DNA of 29,561 nucleotides from an uncultured Oscillospiraceae bacterium (GCA_947628265.1 CANQZF010000001.1:1-29561); one strand, 5' to 3'; shown: positions 22,179 through 29,274, numbered from the stretch's first letter. A program made the numbers and translations. The notes: a model not told the origin generated them from the letters alone.

Positions 22179-22298
22179 TACACTTTTTGCACCATAATTC
22201 GCGAATTAGAAATATACGTAGATTTGGCGAAATGTTACATATTTTATTATATCAGCATTACTTTCTAAATGCAAGTGTTAGTTGGTGCTGAAAGTGTA
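22179..22298. repeat. Imperfect inverted repeat bracketing a promoter-like motif
   Basis: The left arm 22179-22194 (TACACTTTTTGCACCA) and the right arm 22283-22298 (TGGTGCTGAAAGTGTA) are inverted copies matching in 14 of 16 positions. The right arm lies within the last codons of the serine recombinase gene, the left arm in the leader of the Tad operon. The enclosed 88 bp hold a TGATATAAT motif (22246-22254), a 14-bp perfect palindrome and the recombinase stop codon. Confidence 0.7.
22195..22208. promoter_or_regulatory. 14-bp perfect palindrome, possible operator
   Basis: TAATTCGCGAATTA is a perfect palindrome lying between the two TGATATAAT motifs upstream of the Tad operon, directly next to the left arm of the inverted repeat. 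Its size and symmetry suit a dimeric repressor site. The regulator is unknown. Confidence 0.4.
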
Positions 22299-22903
22299 TT
22301 TTTTGACACGGAATCAGCTCTTACCCACCTGAGAAATGTCTTGTGAGAAACGCCCAGCCGTTGGGCGGCGCGTCTGGCTGAAAGTTCTCCGCCCGACCAC
22401 ATGCTTTTGATTTGCTCGTAACTGTTCGGGCGGTCCAGTGGTCTTCTACCGAATACGACGCCTCGCTTTTTCGCCGCGATAATTCCCTCCGCTTGACGTT
22501 GATGGATGAATTCCCGCTCGGTTTGAGCCACATAGCTCAGTAATTGAAGGACAATGTCCGCAATCAGTGTTCCGGTGAGGTCCCGGCCTTTTCTGGTGTC
22601 CAACAGGGGCATATCCAACACCACGATAGCGGCCTTTTTCTCCTTCGTGATAACCCGCCATTGCTCCAATATCTCGTCATAATTCCTGCCAAGCCGGTCG
22701 ATGCTCTTGATAACAAGGGTGTCGTCGGGCTTTATTTTTTTCAGCAGCCCCTTATAGCCGGGCCTGTCAAAATCTTTTCCGGACTGTTTATCCATGAAAA
22801 TATTTTTTTCAGTTACACCAAATTCCAGCATCGCCATTATTTGCCGGTCCTCGTTTTGGTCCCGTGTTGAGACCCGGATATAGCCATAGATTTTTTCTCC
22901 CAT
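22265..22903 (-). CDS. Serine recombinase (resolvase/invertase family)
   Basis: This 212-residue small serine recombinase has its catalytic serine in IRVSTRDQ (S12) and the conserved SIDRLGRNYDE segment. It has a typical E-helix region and a C-terminal helix-turn-helix of the resolvase type (YEQIKSMWSGGELSARRAAQ, then LGVSHKTFLRWVR). Start: the ATG at 22903 has GGGAGG seven bases upstream; an in-frame TTG five codons earlier is less likely. No transposase, integron or res-cluster is nearby, so it is not part of an obvious Tn3-type transposon. It could be a DNA invertase acting on the inverted repeat that overlaps its own 3' end, or a resolvase remnant of a lost element. It is transcribed toward the Tad operon with no terminator visible between them, so read-through is possible. 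Confidence 0.93.
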   Translation of the reverse strand: MGEKIYGYIRVSTRDQNEDRQIMAMLEFGVTEKNIFMDKQSGKDFDRPGYKGLLKKIKPDDTLVIKSIDRLGRNYDEILEQWRVITKEKKAAIVVLDMPLLDTRKGRDLTGTLIADIVLQLLSYVAQTEREFIHQRQAEGIIAAKKRGVVFGRRPLDRPNSYEQIKSMWSGGELSARRAAQRLGVSHKTFLRWVRADSVSKNTLSAPTNTCI

Positions 22904-23033
22904 ACAAACGCCTCCCAATAATACTCTTTCAGAATAAATCGCGGATCATTCAGCGCAAGTGGCACAATAGAACTAGTATACCCGTGGAACCGCTCTCTCA
23001 ACAACGCTTTTACGTAATGCGTTCTATCTATGA

Positions 23034-23072
23034 AAAAACCGTAAGCCTTGAGCGCCAAGGCTTACGGTTTTT
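23034..23072. terminator. Strong bidirectional terminator
   Basis: A 17-bp perfect inverted repeat, AAAAACCGTAAGCCTTG / CAAGGCTTACGGTTTTT, has a loop of five bases and A/T tails on both sides. On the minus strand it lies downstream of the primase-helicase gene and upstream of the recombinase, so it probably ends the helicase transcript and insulates the recombinase. Confidence 0.85.
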
Positions 23073-23086
23073 GCGCGCGGCAAAGC

Positions 23087-23186
23087 AACCCCCCGGCTAT
23101 GCCGCAATGTCACAAACATGCTCTCCTCCATCGAGCAATAAGACGTAGGGGGGCATGTTTGTAATATTGTAGGTTTACCGGGGGTT
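23087..23186 (-). other. Nested inverted-repeat element downstream of the helicase gene
   Basis: The outer arms 23087-23096 (AACCCCCCGG) and 23178-23186 (CCGGGGGTT) enclose inner perfect 10-bp arms 23112-23121 (ACAAACATGC) and 23153-23162 (GCATGTTTGT). On the minus strand the inner stem contains an ATG opening a 19-codon frame (23156-23097, MPPYVLLLDGGEHVCDIAA) that ends at the outer arm, but no ribosome binding site precedes it. It could be an RNA structure in the helicase 3' region, a small RNA, or the scar of a palindromic mobile element. Confidence 0.5.
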
Positions 23187-23190
23187 ATAA

Positions 23191-26088
23191 TTATATTTCT
23201 TCAATACTGAGCTGCTCCGTTGGACCGTTCAGGGTGTCCAGCAGCTCACCGGCGATGTCGGCGTTCTCGAAGCGGATGGCGTCGGCGTCGCGGGGCGGGT
23301 AGGCCAGGGGGTTTATGTCGCCGTACCAGACGAGGGACTTATCTAAGATTGCGAGACGAAGGGTGAGGTCCGGGCAGCGGATGACGGTGACGCCGGAGGT
23401 TTCCAAAAGAGCGATGGCCGCGGCCATGGCACTTTGGTGTTCCAGCTTGCAGCTCTCCGGCGGGGTAGTGTAGACTGTGGCGGGGACACCTATTAAGAGA
23501 GGTAACAGGGATTTTATGCGATTTTTCTGGATGTAGGGGCTGGAGATGACGATCTCACGGGCGGCATTTGACAGATCTGCCGCGAAAAGCTCCATATATT
23601 CACTTCCTGTATAAATAGCGCAGGGTGCGTCATCCCGTCCGCCCAGCTTCACCTCATACCCCAGCTCCGCGTAGCCCCTCAGTCTCCGATGGTACATCCG
23701 CTCCAGCATGGGAACGCAGGCATCCACGTAGTCGTAGATCCGCACCTCCCGCTTTCCCTCATAGCTCCTGTGGAGGCGCCCGGCGTACTGCGCCAGCGTG
23801 CCCTTCCAGGAGACCGGCATGGTCAGGAGGAGTGTGTCCAGCCTCGGCGCGTCAAAGCCCTCGCCGATATACCGCCCCGTCGCTACCACGGCCAGCGTCT
23901 CGTTTTGCGGAACGGCTTGGAGGGCCGCCAGCTTCTCTCGCTTCTCCTTCTGGCTCGCACTGCCGATAAGCAATATGACATTCCGCACTTTCCCCTGAAG
24001 CCGGTCAGCGAGAGCGGCGGCGTGGTCCTTGCGCTCTGTCAGCAAAATGGGCGTGCGCCCCTCCGAAATCGACAACAGCGCGTCGGAGATAATGAAATCG
24101 TTTCGGGCGTCGTTCTCCACGATTCCCGCGTAGGCGTCCTGGATGCCGCTTATCGCCGGAAGCCGGGTCCTTGTAAAGCGCGGGATCACAAAGTGGGAAA
24201 ACGCCCGCTTTTGCGCCGCACTTTTTGCGTCCACCACGTACCGCACGGGGCCGCACTGCATGAAGATGATGGGCTGGTGCCCGTCCTTCCTGACCGGCGT
24301 GGCGGAGAGGCCGTAGACGTATTTGGCCCGCACCGCTTTCATGACCTTTTCAAAGGTGAAAGCGCCGATGTGGTGACACTCGTCCGCAATGACCATGCCG
24401 TAGTCCTTAACGAAGGGCTTGACCTCCCGCTGGTCGCCCTCAAAGAGCGACTGCATCAGGGCGATGTCGATGACGCCGCCCCGGGTGTCCTTCCCGCCGC
24501 CGATTTGACCGATCAGGCGGCGAATTTTCTTTCTCCCGCGTTTTTTCGGCTCCTCCGGGAGCTGTTCGTTTATGGTCAGAAACTTCTCCAGCGCCTCCCG
24601 CCACTGGCTGAGTAGGGCGGTGGAGTTGACTAGAATCAGGGTGTTGACCTTACGCTTCCCGATGAGATACGCGCCGATGACGGTCTTTCCGAAAGCAGTT
24701 GTGGCGGACAGCACGCCGGAGTCCTCCCGCAGAAGCGCCTCCGCCGCCGGCTCCTGCTCCGGGCGGAGAGTGCCGGTGAAAGCCGCTGCGATGGAGCGGC
24801 CCCGGGCGCGGCGGTCCTCCAGGGAATAAGGAACTTGATATTCATCCAGCAGCCCCGCCACGGCCTCGGCGCAGCCCCGGGGAAGCGCCAGGAAATCCTG
24901 ATCCTCTTCGATGCAGGAGATGATCCTGGGTACGCCCCTCACGGGCAGCCGCATGGCCTGTTTTTGCCGGAACTCCGGGTTCGGAAAGGCCGCCAGACGC
25001 TTGACGGCGTTGAGGGCGGGACTTGAAAAATCCGTTTTATCCATATACAGCATGTCGGACAGCATGAGCCTTGCGGAGAGGGGGAAATCCTCCCTTGTCA
25101 GCCTCCGGCGTGTCCGCTTTTCGGGCCAGGGCTTGGCGGACTCGGTATCCAGGAGCGGCCCCACGTCGGAGTCTCCCTTCAATTCGGCCAACAATCCCTC
25201 AAGCTCCCCGGAGGACAGCCTGGGCAGGGAGGAGAGAAACGCCCACTGGTCAGGGTACGGATCAAACCGCCCGTCCACAAAGAGCGTGTTGCCCTCCCAC
25301 TGCGCTCGCCCCTGAAACGGCAGGGCGATGAGGTTCCCAAACCCACCCTTGGGGAGAAAATCCTGGGCCGGGAAGAGCCTGTCGTAGGAGGCGAAGGACA
25401 GTTCATGCCGCTCGCGCATGGCTTTTGTCAAAAGGGACGTGCCCAACCTCCGGGCATCAGATGCCTTGACTGGCTCGGAGAAGAAAAACCAGATATGCGC
25501 CCCGTTGCCGGAGCGGGAGCGTTCCACGGCGGGGACGAGGCCAACGCTCTCGCAGACCTTTCTCACAGCGGAGACGTCGGCTTTCCAGTTCTCTCCGTCG
25601 AAATCCATGGCGAGGAGCCGCGTGGTGTCGTCCGGCAGCATGGGATAGATCGCCGCTACATCCCGGCAAAGTTCGTCCCGCCCCATAAGGTGCGCCCGGA
25701 TGACCTCAGCGTTCAGCGGCGCGAATTCCCGGCGCGGGCACTCGGGACATTTATGGGCCTTTTTGTCGCAAATTCCCTCCCGCCACTCGTTCCGGCACAC
25801 GGGGGCGTAGCCGCTCTTGCCCGTTTTGGAACTACACCAGCGCCTTGCGTACACGTCCTCCCGCCCGCGAAAGAGGTCGAGGAAGAGACCAATCTTCTCC
25901 GTGGCGGAGCTGCTTCGGCTCACCGCTACCGCCTCCGCGACAACGTTCTCCCGCCACATCTGCGCCGGACAGACGTACCGTACGCCGTCAGGATCGACGC
26001 ACACCACGTACTCCCCACTCCCGTCAGCCGCGCCAAGAAGCTCCAAAAATCTTAAATACCTCCCACCGATATTTGCCGTATTCTCCAT
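23191..26088 (-). CDS. TOTE-type AEP primase - SF2 helicase - PLD-like fusion
   Basis: This 965-residue protein has three modules. Residues about 60-290 form an archaeo-eukaryotic primase-like domain of the type named for TOTE conflict systems: a zinc-binding set C98, C107, C114, C117 precedes the catalytic MDFDGEN (D162, D164) and SGNGAHIWFFF (H198). Residues 440-800 are an SF2 helicase with Walker A TAFGKTV (464-470), DECH (569-572), SAT (595-597) and the arginine-finger motif QYAGRLHR (767-774). Residues about 825-935 resemble a phospholipase D-like nuclease domain (REIVISSPYIQKNRIKSLLP; LAILDKSLVWYGDINPL), but the HxK residues of the HKD motif are replaced (T909, R911). Related proteins are predicted to act in defence against phages or plasmids. 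The gene has its own promoter-like sequence and a weak ribosome binding site. An alternative reading is a DNA-repair helicase. Confidence 0.87.
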   Translation of the reverse strand: MENTANIGGRYLRFLELLGAADGSGEYVVCVDPDGVRYVCPAQMWRENVVAEAVAVSRSSSATEKIGLFLDLFRGREDVYARRWCSSKTGKSGYAPVCRNEWREGICDKKAHKCPECPRREFAPLNAEVIRAHLMGRDELCRDVAAIYPMLPDDTTRLLAMDFDGENWKADVSAVRKVCESVGLVPAVERSRSGNGAHIWFFFSEPVKASDARRLGTSLLTKAMRERHELSFASYDRLFPAQDFLPKGGFGNLIALPFQGRAQWEGNTLFVDGRFDPYPDQWAFLSSLPRLSSGELEGLLAELKGDSDVGPLLDTESAKPWPEKRTRRRLTREDFPLSARLMLSDMLYMDKTDFSSPALNAVKRLAAFPNPEFRQKQAMRLPVRGVPRIISCIEEDQDFLALPRGCAEAVAGLLDEYQVPYSLEDRRARGRSIAAAFTGTLRPEQEPAAEALLREDSGVLSATTAFGKTVIGAYLIGKRKVNTLILVNSTALLSQWREALEKFLTINEQLPEEPKKRGRKKIRRLIGQIGGGKDTRGGVIDIALMQSLFEGDQREVKPFVKDYGMVIADECHHIGAFTFEKVMKAVRAKYVYGLSATPVRKDGHQPIIFMQCGPVRYVVDAKSAAQKRAFSHFVIPRFTRTRLPAISGIQDAYAGIVENDARNDFIISDALLSISEGRTPILLTERKDHAAALADRLQGKVRNVILLIGSASQKEKREKLAALQAVPQNETLAVVATGRYIGEGFDAPRLDTLLLTMPVSWKGTLAQYAGRLHRSYEGKREVRIYDYVDACVPMLERMYHRRLRGYAELGYEVKLGGRDDAPCAIYTGSEYMELFAADLSNAAREIVISSPYIQKNRIKSLLPLLIGVPATVYTTPPESCKLEHQSAMAAAIALLETSGVTVIRCPDLTLRLAILDKSLVWYGDINPLAYPPRDADAIRFENADIAGELLDTLNGPTEQLSIEEI

Positions 26089-26122
26089 AACACCACGCCC
26101 ATTACCTACATGTTTTTATATA

Positions 26123-26151
26123 ATTATAAGTCCTTATTTTCCCTCATACAA
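26123..26151 (-). promoter_or_regulatory. Putative promoter of the primase-helicase
   Basis: On the minus strand a TTGTAT box (26146-26151) is followed 17 bp later by a perfect TATAAT (26123-26128), 35 bp upstream of the start codon. A perfect TTGACA also occurs at 26157-26162 but is too far from the -10 box. The surroundings are AT-rich compared with the flanking genes. Confidence 0.5.
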
Positions 26152-26234
26152 GACATTGTCAACGAAATCTTTTGGGCGAAATTTGCGGGTGGAAGCAATG
26201 GAGCGGGCTGCTGATTTTGGAGGGGAAAGGGGCG

Positions 26235-26287
26235 AAAAGGAGGAGGTAGCACAAGGGCGTGGGAGGTTGTGTCTCACGGCGGTTTTT
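26235..26287 (+). repeat. Hairpin repeat, copy 2 (degenerate)
   Basis: This segment aligns over its full length with 324-375: AAAGGA, TAGCA, AAGG-CGTGGGA, GT-CCACGGC-like right arm and a final T-run are shared, but the stem has mismatches (GGCGTGGGA against TCTCACGGC). It lies between the divergent primase-helicase and superoxide dismutase genes, where a terminator has no obvious function. That supports a mobile or inserted repeat. Confidence 0.55.
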
Positions 26288-26353
26288 CCTCATGTTAAGC
26301 TTCTGCCTCACCACTGAACCTGGCTCTGCGTACCATGGGATGAGGTGATTTGA

Positions 26354-26791
26354 ATGGAGGATAAGAACTTTTCGGCCATTGCCCGGGTCGAGGGCGGGGA
26401 GGCGTATCCGGGGCTGAGGGGGACGGTGCGGTTCTTTTCGCGGTGCGCAGGGACGCTGGTGGTGGCGGATATTGCGGGCTTGCCCCCCGCGGATACCGGC
26501 TTTTTCGCCTTTCACATCCACGGGAGCGGCGATTGCCGGGGCGCCGGATTTCCGGGCACAGGCGGCCATTATGACCCGGCGGCGGCGGAGCATCCGCGCC
26601 ACGCGGGGGACCTCCCGCCGCTGCTCAGCGATCACGGGCGGGCATACTGCCAGGTGCTGACGGGCCGGTTCCGGGTAAGCGACGTCATAGGCAAAACCGT
26701 TGTTATCCACGCCGCCCCGGACGATTTCAAAACACAGCCGTCCGGGAACGCGGGGGAGAAGATCGCCTGCGGCGTCATACGCCGCGTTTAG
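26354..26791 (+). CDS. sodC: Cu/Zn superoxide dismutase family protein, cytosolic type
   Basis: This 145-residue single-domain protein has the metal ligands of SodC: H54 and H56 (FHIHGSGDC), H72 (GGHYDP), H80, H83 and D86 (HPRHAGD), and H119 (VVIHAAPDD). A likely disulfide pair is C61 and C139. The Greek-key strands and the GKTVVIHA segment fit the family. It lacks any signal peptide, unlike most bacterial SodC, so the product should remain in the cytoplasm. The start has GAGGTG about seven bases upstream. Family members in Bacillota sometimes have lost or altered activity, but here all ligands are present. It is a single-gene unit followed by a strong terminator; I see no clear promoter in the 65 bp before it. 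Confidence 0.9.
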   Translation: MEDKNFSAIARVEGGEAYPGLRGTVRFFSRCAGTLVVADIAGLPPADTGFFAFHIHGSGDCRGAGFPGTGGHYDPAAAEHPRHAGDLPPLLSDHGRAYCQVLTGRFRVSDVIGKTVVIHAAPDDFKTQPSGNAGEKIACGVIRRV

Positions 26792-26805
26792 GATGCCGAA
26801 CACGC

Positions 26806-26841
26806 CAAAAGAGCCCGGAGCGATGCCTCCGGGCTCTTTTG
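26806..26841. terminator. Bidirectional terminator between convergent genes
   Basis: A perfect 15-bp stem, CAAAAGAGCCCGGAG / CTCCGGGCTCTTTTG, has a six-base loop. It ends the dismutase transcript on the plus strand and, read on the minus strand, the protease/115-residue unit. Confidence 0.88.
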
Positions 26842-26861
26842 GGACTTTTTGGGCCTCCGGA

Positions 26862-27209
26862 TCAGATGGTGGTCAGCTTGTTTATCAGCGTTGTGCCGGA
26901 GATCCTGTAGGAGAGCATTGTGCCGCAGCCGCTTTGGAAGACGCAGATGTCGCCGGTCCTGCTCTTTCCCATGACGACCTCCGCCTTGAGGCGGACGTAG
27001 GAGCCGTCGGGGATATGTATCTCCGTAAGATCCACAGTCCGCTCCCCGCCGGAACAGATGTCGCGGTAGCCGTCCGTGCTCCAGCTGTGCCATTCCGCGT
27101 CGAAGCTGACGTTCCCGTCGTCGTCTACCCGCCGCCGCTTGTACTGGATCTGGATCCTGGCCACGAAGCCCCCGTCATTTTTCAGCTTGATGTAACGAAC
27201 CGTATCCAT
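26862..27209 (-). CDS. Unknown 115-residue beta-rich protein next to a protease
   Basis: I do not recognise a family. The sequence alternates hydrophobic and polar residues, suggesting a single beta-sandwich: MDTVRYIKLKNDGGFVARI, WHSWSTDGYRDICSGGERT, VRLKAEVVMGKSRTGD and ending SYRISGTTLINKL. It has three cysteines (about residues 52, 88 and 95) and no signal peptide. A very strong ribosome binding site (AAGGAGGAC) precedes the ATG, and it lies 13 bp after the protease stop, so the two genes form one transcription unit. It could be a protease inhibitor, substrate or ligand-binding partner; nothing in the sequence decides this. Confidence 0.78.
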   Translation of the reverse strand: MDTVRYIKLKNDGGFVARIQIQYKRRRVDDDGNVSFDAEWHSWSTDGYRDICSGGERTVDLTEIHIPDGSYVRLKAEVVMGKSRTGDICVFQSGCGTMLSYRISGTTLINKLTTI

Positions 27210-27222
27210 GCGTTTGTCCTCC

Positions 27223-28053
27223 TTAGATCAATGTAAGTACATATTGATAAAGACTTTCAAATTTGTCGTTGAGGATCGGCGAGCCTATCCCGTATAAGGA
27301 GCTGCGCTCCGAACCGATCTTATAGGAATTGACGCCCACCACGATGCCGCTGCCGTCCAGCCATGGGCCGCCGGAGCAGCCGGGGCCCATTTTGTCCCCC
27401 TTGATAAACAGGGTGCCCTTCAGCCCCGCGCCCGTGTCGCCGTCCACATACACCATTTTTTTGCCGTCGTAGTAATTTGTGGGATACCCGATGGCCCTGA
27501 CCTTTTTCGCGTTTCCCGCGCCGTGAGTCAGCGGCGTCGCCAGGCTGGAGCGGCCGTTCAGGATGGCGATGGAGTAGTCCCATTGCCACTTATCGTTGCC
27601 CGCGCCGACCCACGCCTCCTTCAGCGCCACGGTTTTGAGGGTAAGCTCCTCGGCGCTGCTCTCCGCGCCGCCTCTGCCCACATCGTAGCACCGCCTGAAC
27701 AGGAAGTGCTCGTAAAGCTCGGCCGAATCTGAGTCGCGAACGCAATGGGCCGCCGTCAGAAGGAGCTCCCGCTCCCCATAGATCGACGCGCTGGCGACGT
27801 AGTTATATTTCCGGTCCGAAAAATACAGCTTCCCCACGGCGCAAAACGGCATCTTTCCCAGGTCCGCCAGAACCGGATCCGTGGCCATCCCGACAGCGTT
27901 CATCCCGCGCGGCGCGGCGGGGCCCTCCGGCAGGACGGGGATCGCCCCCGCTATGCGCTCCGGTGTCCAGTACTCCCGCTGCGCGCGCAGGGAATTTTCA
28001 TCCGTGTCCAGCATGAACGCCACATTCCCGCCGCCGTCATTGACTGATCTCAT
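27223..28053 (-). CDS. Trypsin-fold (S1/V8-like) serine protease without signal peptide
   Basis: The catalytic triad is clear: His in LLTAAHC (H107 counting from an upstream GTG, H103 from the ATG), Asp in WDYSIAIL, and Ser in GPGCSGGPWLDG. Residues about 28-42 (EYWTPERIAGAIPV) resemble the propeptide region of secreted glutamyl-endopeptidase-like enzymes, yet no signal peptide or membrane anchor precedes it. I start at the ATG at 28053 (276 residues), about 11 bases after AAGGAG; the GTG at 28065 is too close to that site to use it. It heads a two-gene unit with the 115-residue protein. The product may act inside the cell, be released by lysis or use an unconventional route. Confidence 0.87.
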   Translation of the reverse strand: MRSVNDGGGNVAFMLDTDENSLRAQREYWTPERIAGAIPVLPEGPAAPRGMNAVGMATDPVLADLGKMPFCAVGKLYFSDRKYNYVASASIYGERELLLTAAHCVRDSDSAELYEHFLFRRCYDVGRGGAESSAEELTLKTVALKEAWVGAGNDKWQWDYSIAILNGRSSLATPLTHGAGNAKKVRAIGYPTNYYDGKKMVYVDGDTGAGLKGTLFIKGDKMGPGCSGGPWLDGSGIVVGVNSYKIGSERSSLYGIGSPILNDKFESLYQYVLTLI

Positions 28054-28092
28054 TCGATTGCTCACTCCTTTTGTGTTTTTTGCCGGGTCCTT

Positions 28093-28111
28093 GCGCCCTT
28101 GATCTGGGCGC
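28093..28111 (-). other. Leader hairpin upstream of the protease gene
   Basis: GCGCCC TTGATCT GGGCGC forms a six-bp GC stem about 40 bp upstream of the protease start, within the probable 5' untranslated region. An AT-rich stretch beyond it (28115-28145, with TATATAAAT on the minus strand) may contain the promoter, but no good -35 box is visible. The surrounding gap to 28272 also carries a fragment of the hairpin repeat (about 28226-28256). Confidence 0.4.
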
Positions 28112-28225
28112 GTCTATTTATATATGTGTTTTAAGACGACATTTGTTACATAAAACTTCCCGCCCTCGCTTTTTTCGCTAAAAGATCGTTGAAGATCGCG
28201 GGGGGAGACAGAGGGGCGGGAGCGC

Positions 28226-28256
28226 AAAGGACGGGAACGCCGGGTCCCACGGCCCA
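28226..28256 (+). repeat. Hairpin repeat, partial copy 3
   Basis: AAAGGACGGGA and GTCCCACGGCC of the repeat at 324-375 are both present, but the middle containing the left stem arm is missing. Without the partner arm no hairpin can form. It may be a deletion derivative or a chance match; the shared 11-base blocks in the same order favour the former. Confidence 0.4.
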
Positions 28257-28272
28257 TTCTACTGTCTATCGG

Positions 28273-28302
28273 TTGACGCGCGGGGCGGGAGGGGGCTATA
28301 CT
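28273..28302 (+). promoter_or_regulatory. Promoter of the XRE-family gene
   Basis: TTGACG (28273-28278) and TATACT (28297-28302) are separated by an 18-bp G-rich spacer, 26 bp upstream of the ATG. Both boxes are close to the sigma-A consensus. The strong ribosome binding site AAAGGAGGGG follows. Confidence 0.75.
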
Positions 28303-28327
28303 GAGGGCATGAAAAGGAGGGGTCCGG

Positions 28328-29104
28328 ATGTTTCAAATCGACAAAAGTGAATTCGGGGCGTTCATCGCCTCCCTGCGGCGGGAGCGGGGGATGACCCAGC
28401 GGGAGCTGGCGGAGAAGGTGGGCGTCTCGGACAAGGCGGTGAGCAAGTGGGAGACGGGGACGAGCCTTCCCGACATCTCCCTGCTGCCGCCGCTGGGGGA
28501 GGAGCTGGGGGTGACGGTGACGGAGCTCCTGAACTGCCGCCGGATGGACAGCGGCGAGACGCTGAGACCCCAGGAGACCGACGAGCTCCTCCAAAAAGCG
28601 TTGGAGTTCACGCCGGAGGAGGGGCGTAGGCGACCGACTTTAAAAAGCGTGGTCATGTTCCTCCTGTGCGCGGCGGTCTCGGCGCTGGAGCTGGTATTGC
28701 TCCTGGGGGCCATGAAGTGGAGGCCGGGGGACGACACGGCGGCGATGCTCTGGACCTCGGTGGCCCTGGGGGCGGTGTTCGGGGCGTACTTCTTCCTGAT
28801 GGTGAAGCCCCGGCTGCCAAATTATTACGACGAGAACAGACTGGGCTACGTCACCGACGGCTTTTTGCGCCTCCACTTGATGGGCGTCCGCATCAATAAC
28901 GCAAACTGGCCCCACATGGTAAAAGCCTTTCGCGCCTGGTCCGCCTCTATACTGACCCTGGCCCCCGTGGCCGTCTACGCCTTAGACCGCCTGACCCCGG
29001 AGCGCAGTCCCATACGGATGATCGTCTTCTTCGCCCTCCTCCTGGGCACCCTCTTCCTCCCCGCCTACTACACCGCCATAAAATACGGAAAAGCCAATAA
29101 ATAG
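28328..29104 (+). CDS. XRE-family regulator with four membrane segments
   Basis: This 258-residue protein begins with an XRE helix-turn-helix domain (about residues 7-62: FIASLRRERGMTQRELAEKV, SDKAVSKWETGTSLPDISLL). It continues with a charged linker and four predicted membrane helices (about 105-127, 137-158, 199-215 and 227-250). Between the second and third helices is a short conserved-looking loop (PRLPNYYDENRLGYVTDGFLRLH, quoted in part; NYYDENR is the core) like that in SdpI-type membrane proteins. Such fusions of DNA-binding and membrane domains are common in Clostridia and probably act as membrane-tethered regulators of envelope stress or their own gene. It has its own promoter and stands alone. 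Confidence 0.88.
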   Translation: MFQIDKSEFGAFIASLRRERGMTQRELAEKVGVSDKAVSKWETGTSLPDISLLPPLGEELGVTVTELLNCRRMDSGETLRPQETDELLQKALEFTPEEGRRRPTLKSVVMFLLCAAVSALELVLLLGAMKWRPGDDTAAMLWTSVALGAVFGAYFFLMVKPRLPNYYDENRLGYVTDGFLRLHLMGVRINNANWPHMVKAFRAWSASILTLAPVAVYALDRLTPERSPIRMIVFFALLLGTLFLPAYYTAIKYGKANK

Positions 29105-29119
29105 CGAACCCCCAAATTC

Positions 29120-29270
29120 AATATTTTTCGTGGGGCTTCGCCTCACGAAAAATCCCTTTTGTTTTGCGGAGTTGACGCCCGCAGGCGTCATGCAAGCGAG
29201 CAACCGCCGCAACGCGGCGGCTCTTAGCGAGTCGCAGTGCGGCCCTTCGGGCCGTGCGCGGAGCAAAACG
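29120..29270. other. Multi-hairpin intergenic element
   Basis: Four hairpins follow one another: ATTTTTCGTG/CACGAAAAAT (about 29122-29152), GACGCC/GGCGTC, CCGCCGC/GCGGCGG and GGCCC/GGGCC. The last three are enclosed by the distant pair GTTTTGC/GCAAAAC (near 29161 and 29263). The first hairpin probably ends the XRE transcript. The enclosed three-hairpin cluster looks like a palindromic repeat or structured RNA and contains no credible reading frame. Confidence 0.55.
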
Positions 29271-29274
29271 GCAG

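Noticed and set aside
22837..23058. 73-residue minus-strand frame upstream of the serine recombinase
   Set aside because: It begins inside the strong terminator at 23034-23072, overlaps the recombinase start in another frame, lacks a ribosome binding site and shows no family motif.
26159..26803. 214-residue minus-strand frame antisense to the superoxide dismutase
   Set aside because: The dismutase has all metal ligands and a ribosome binding site; the antisense frame has neither motifs nor initiation signals.
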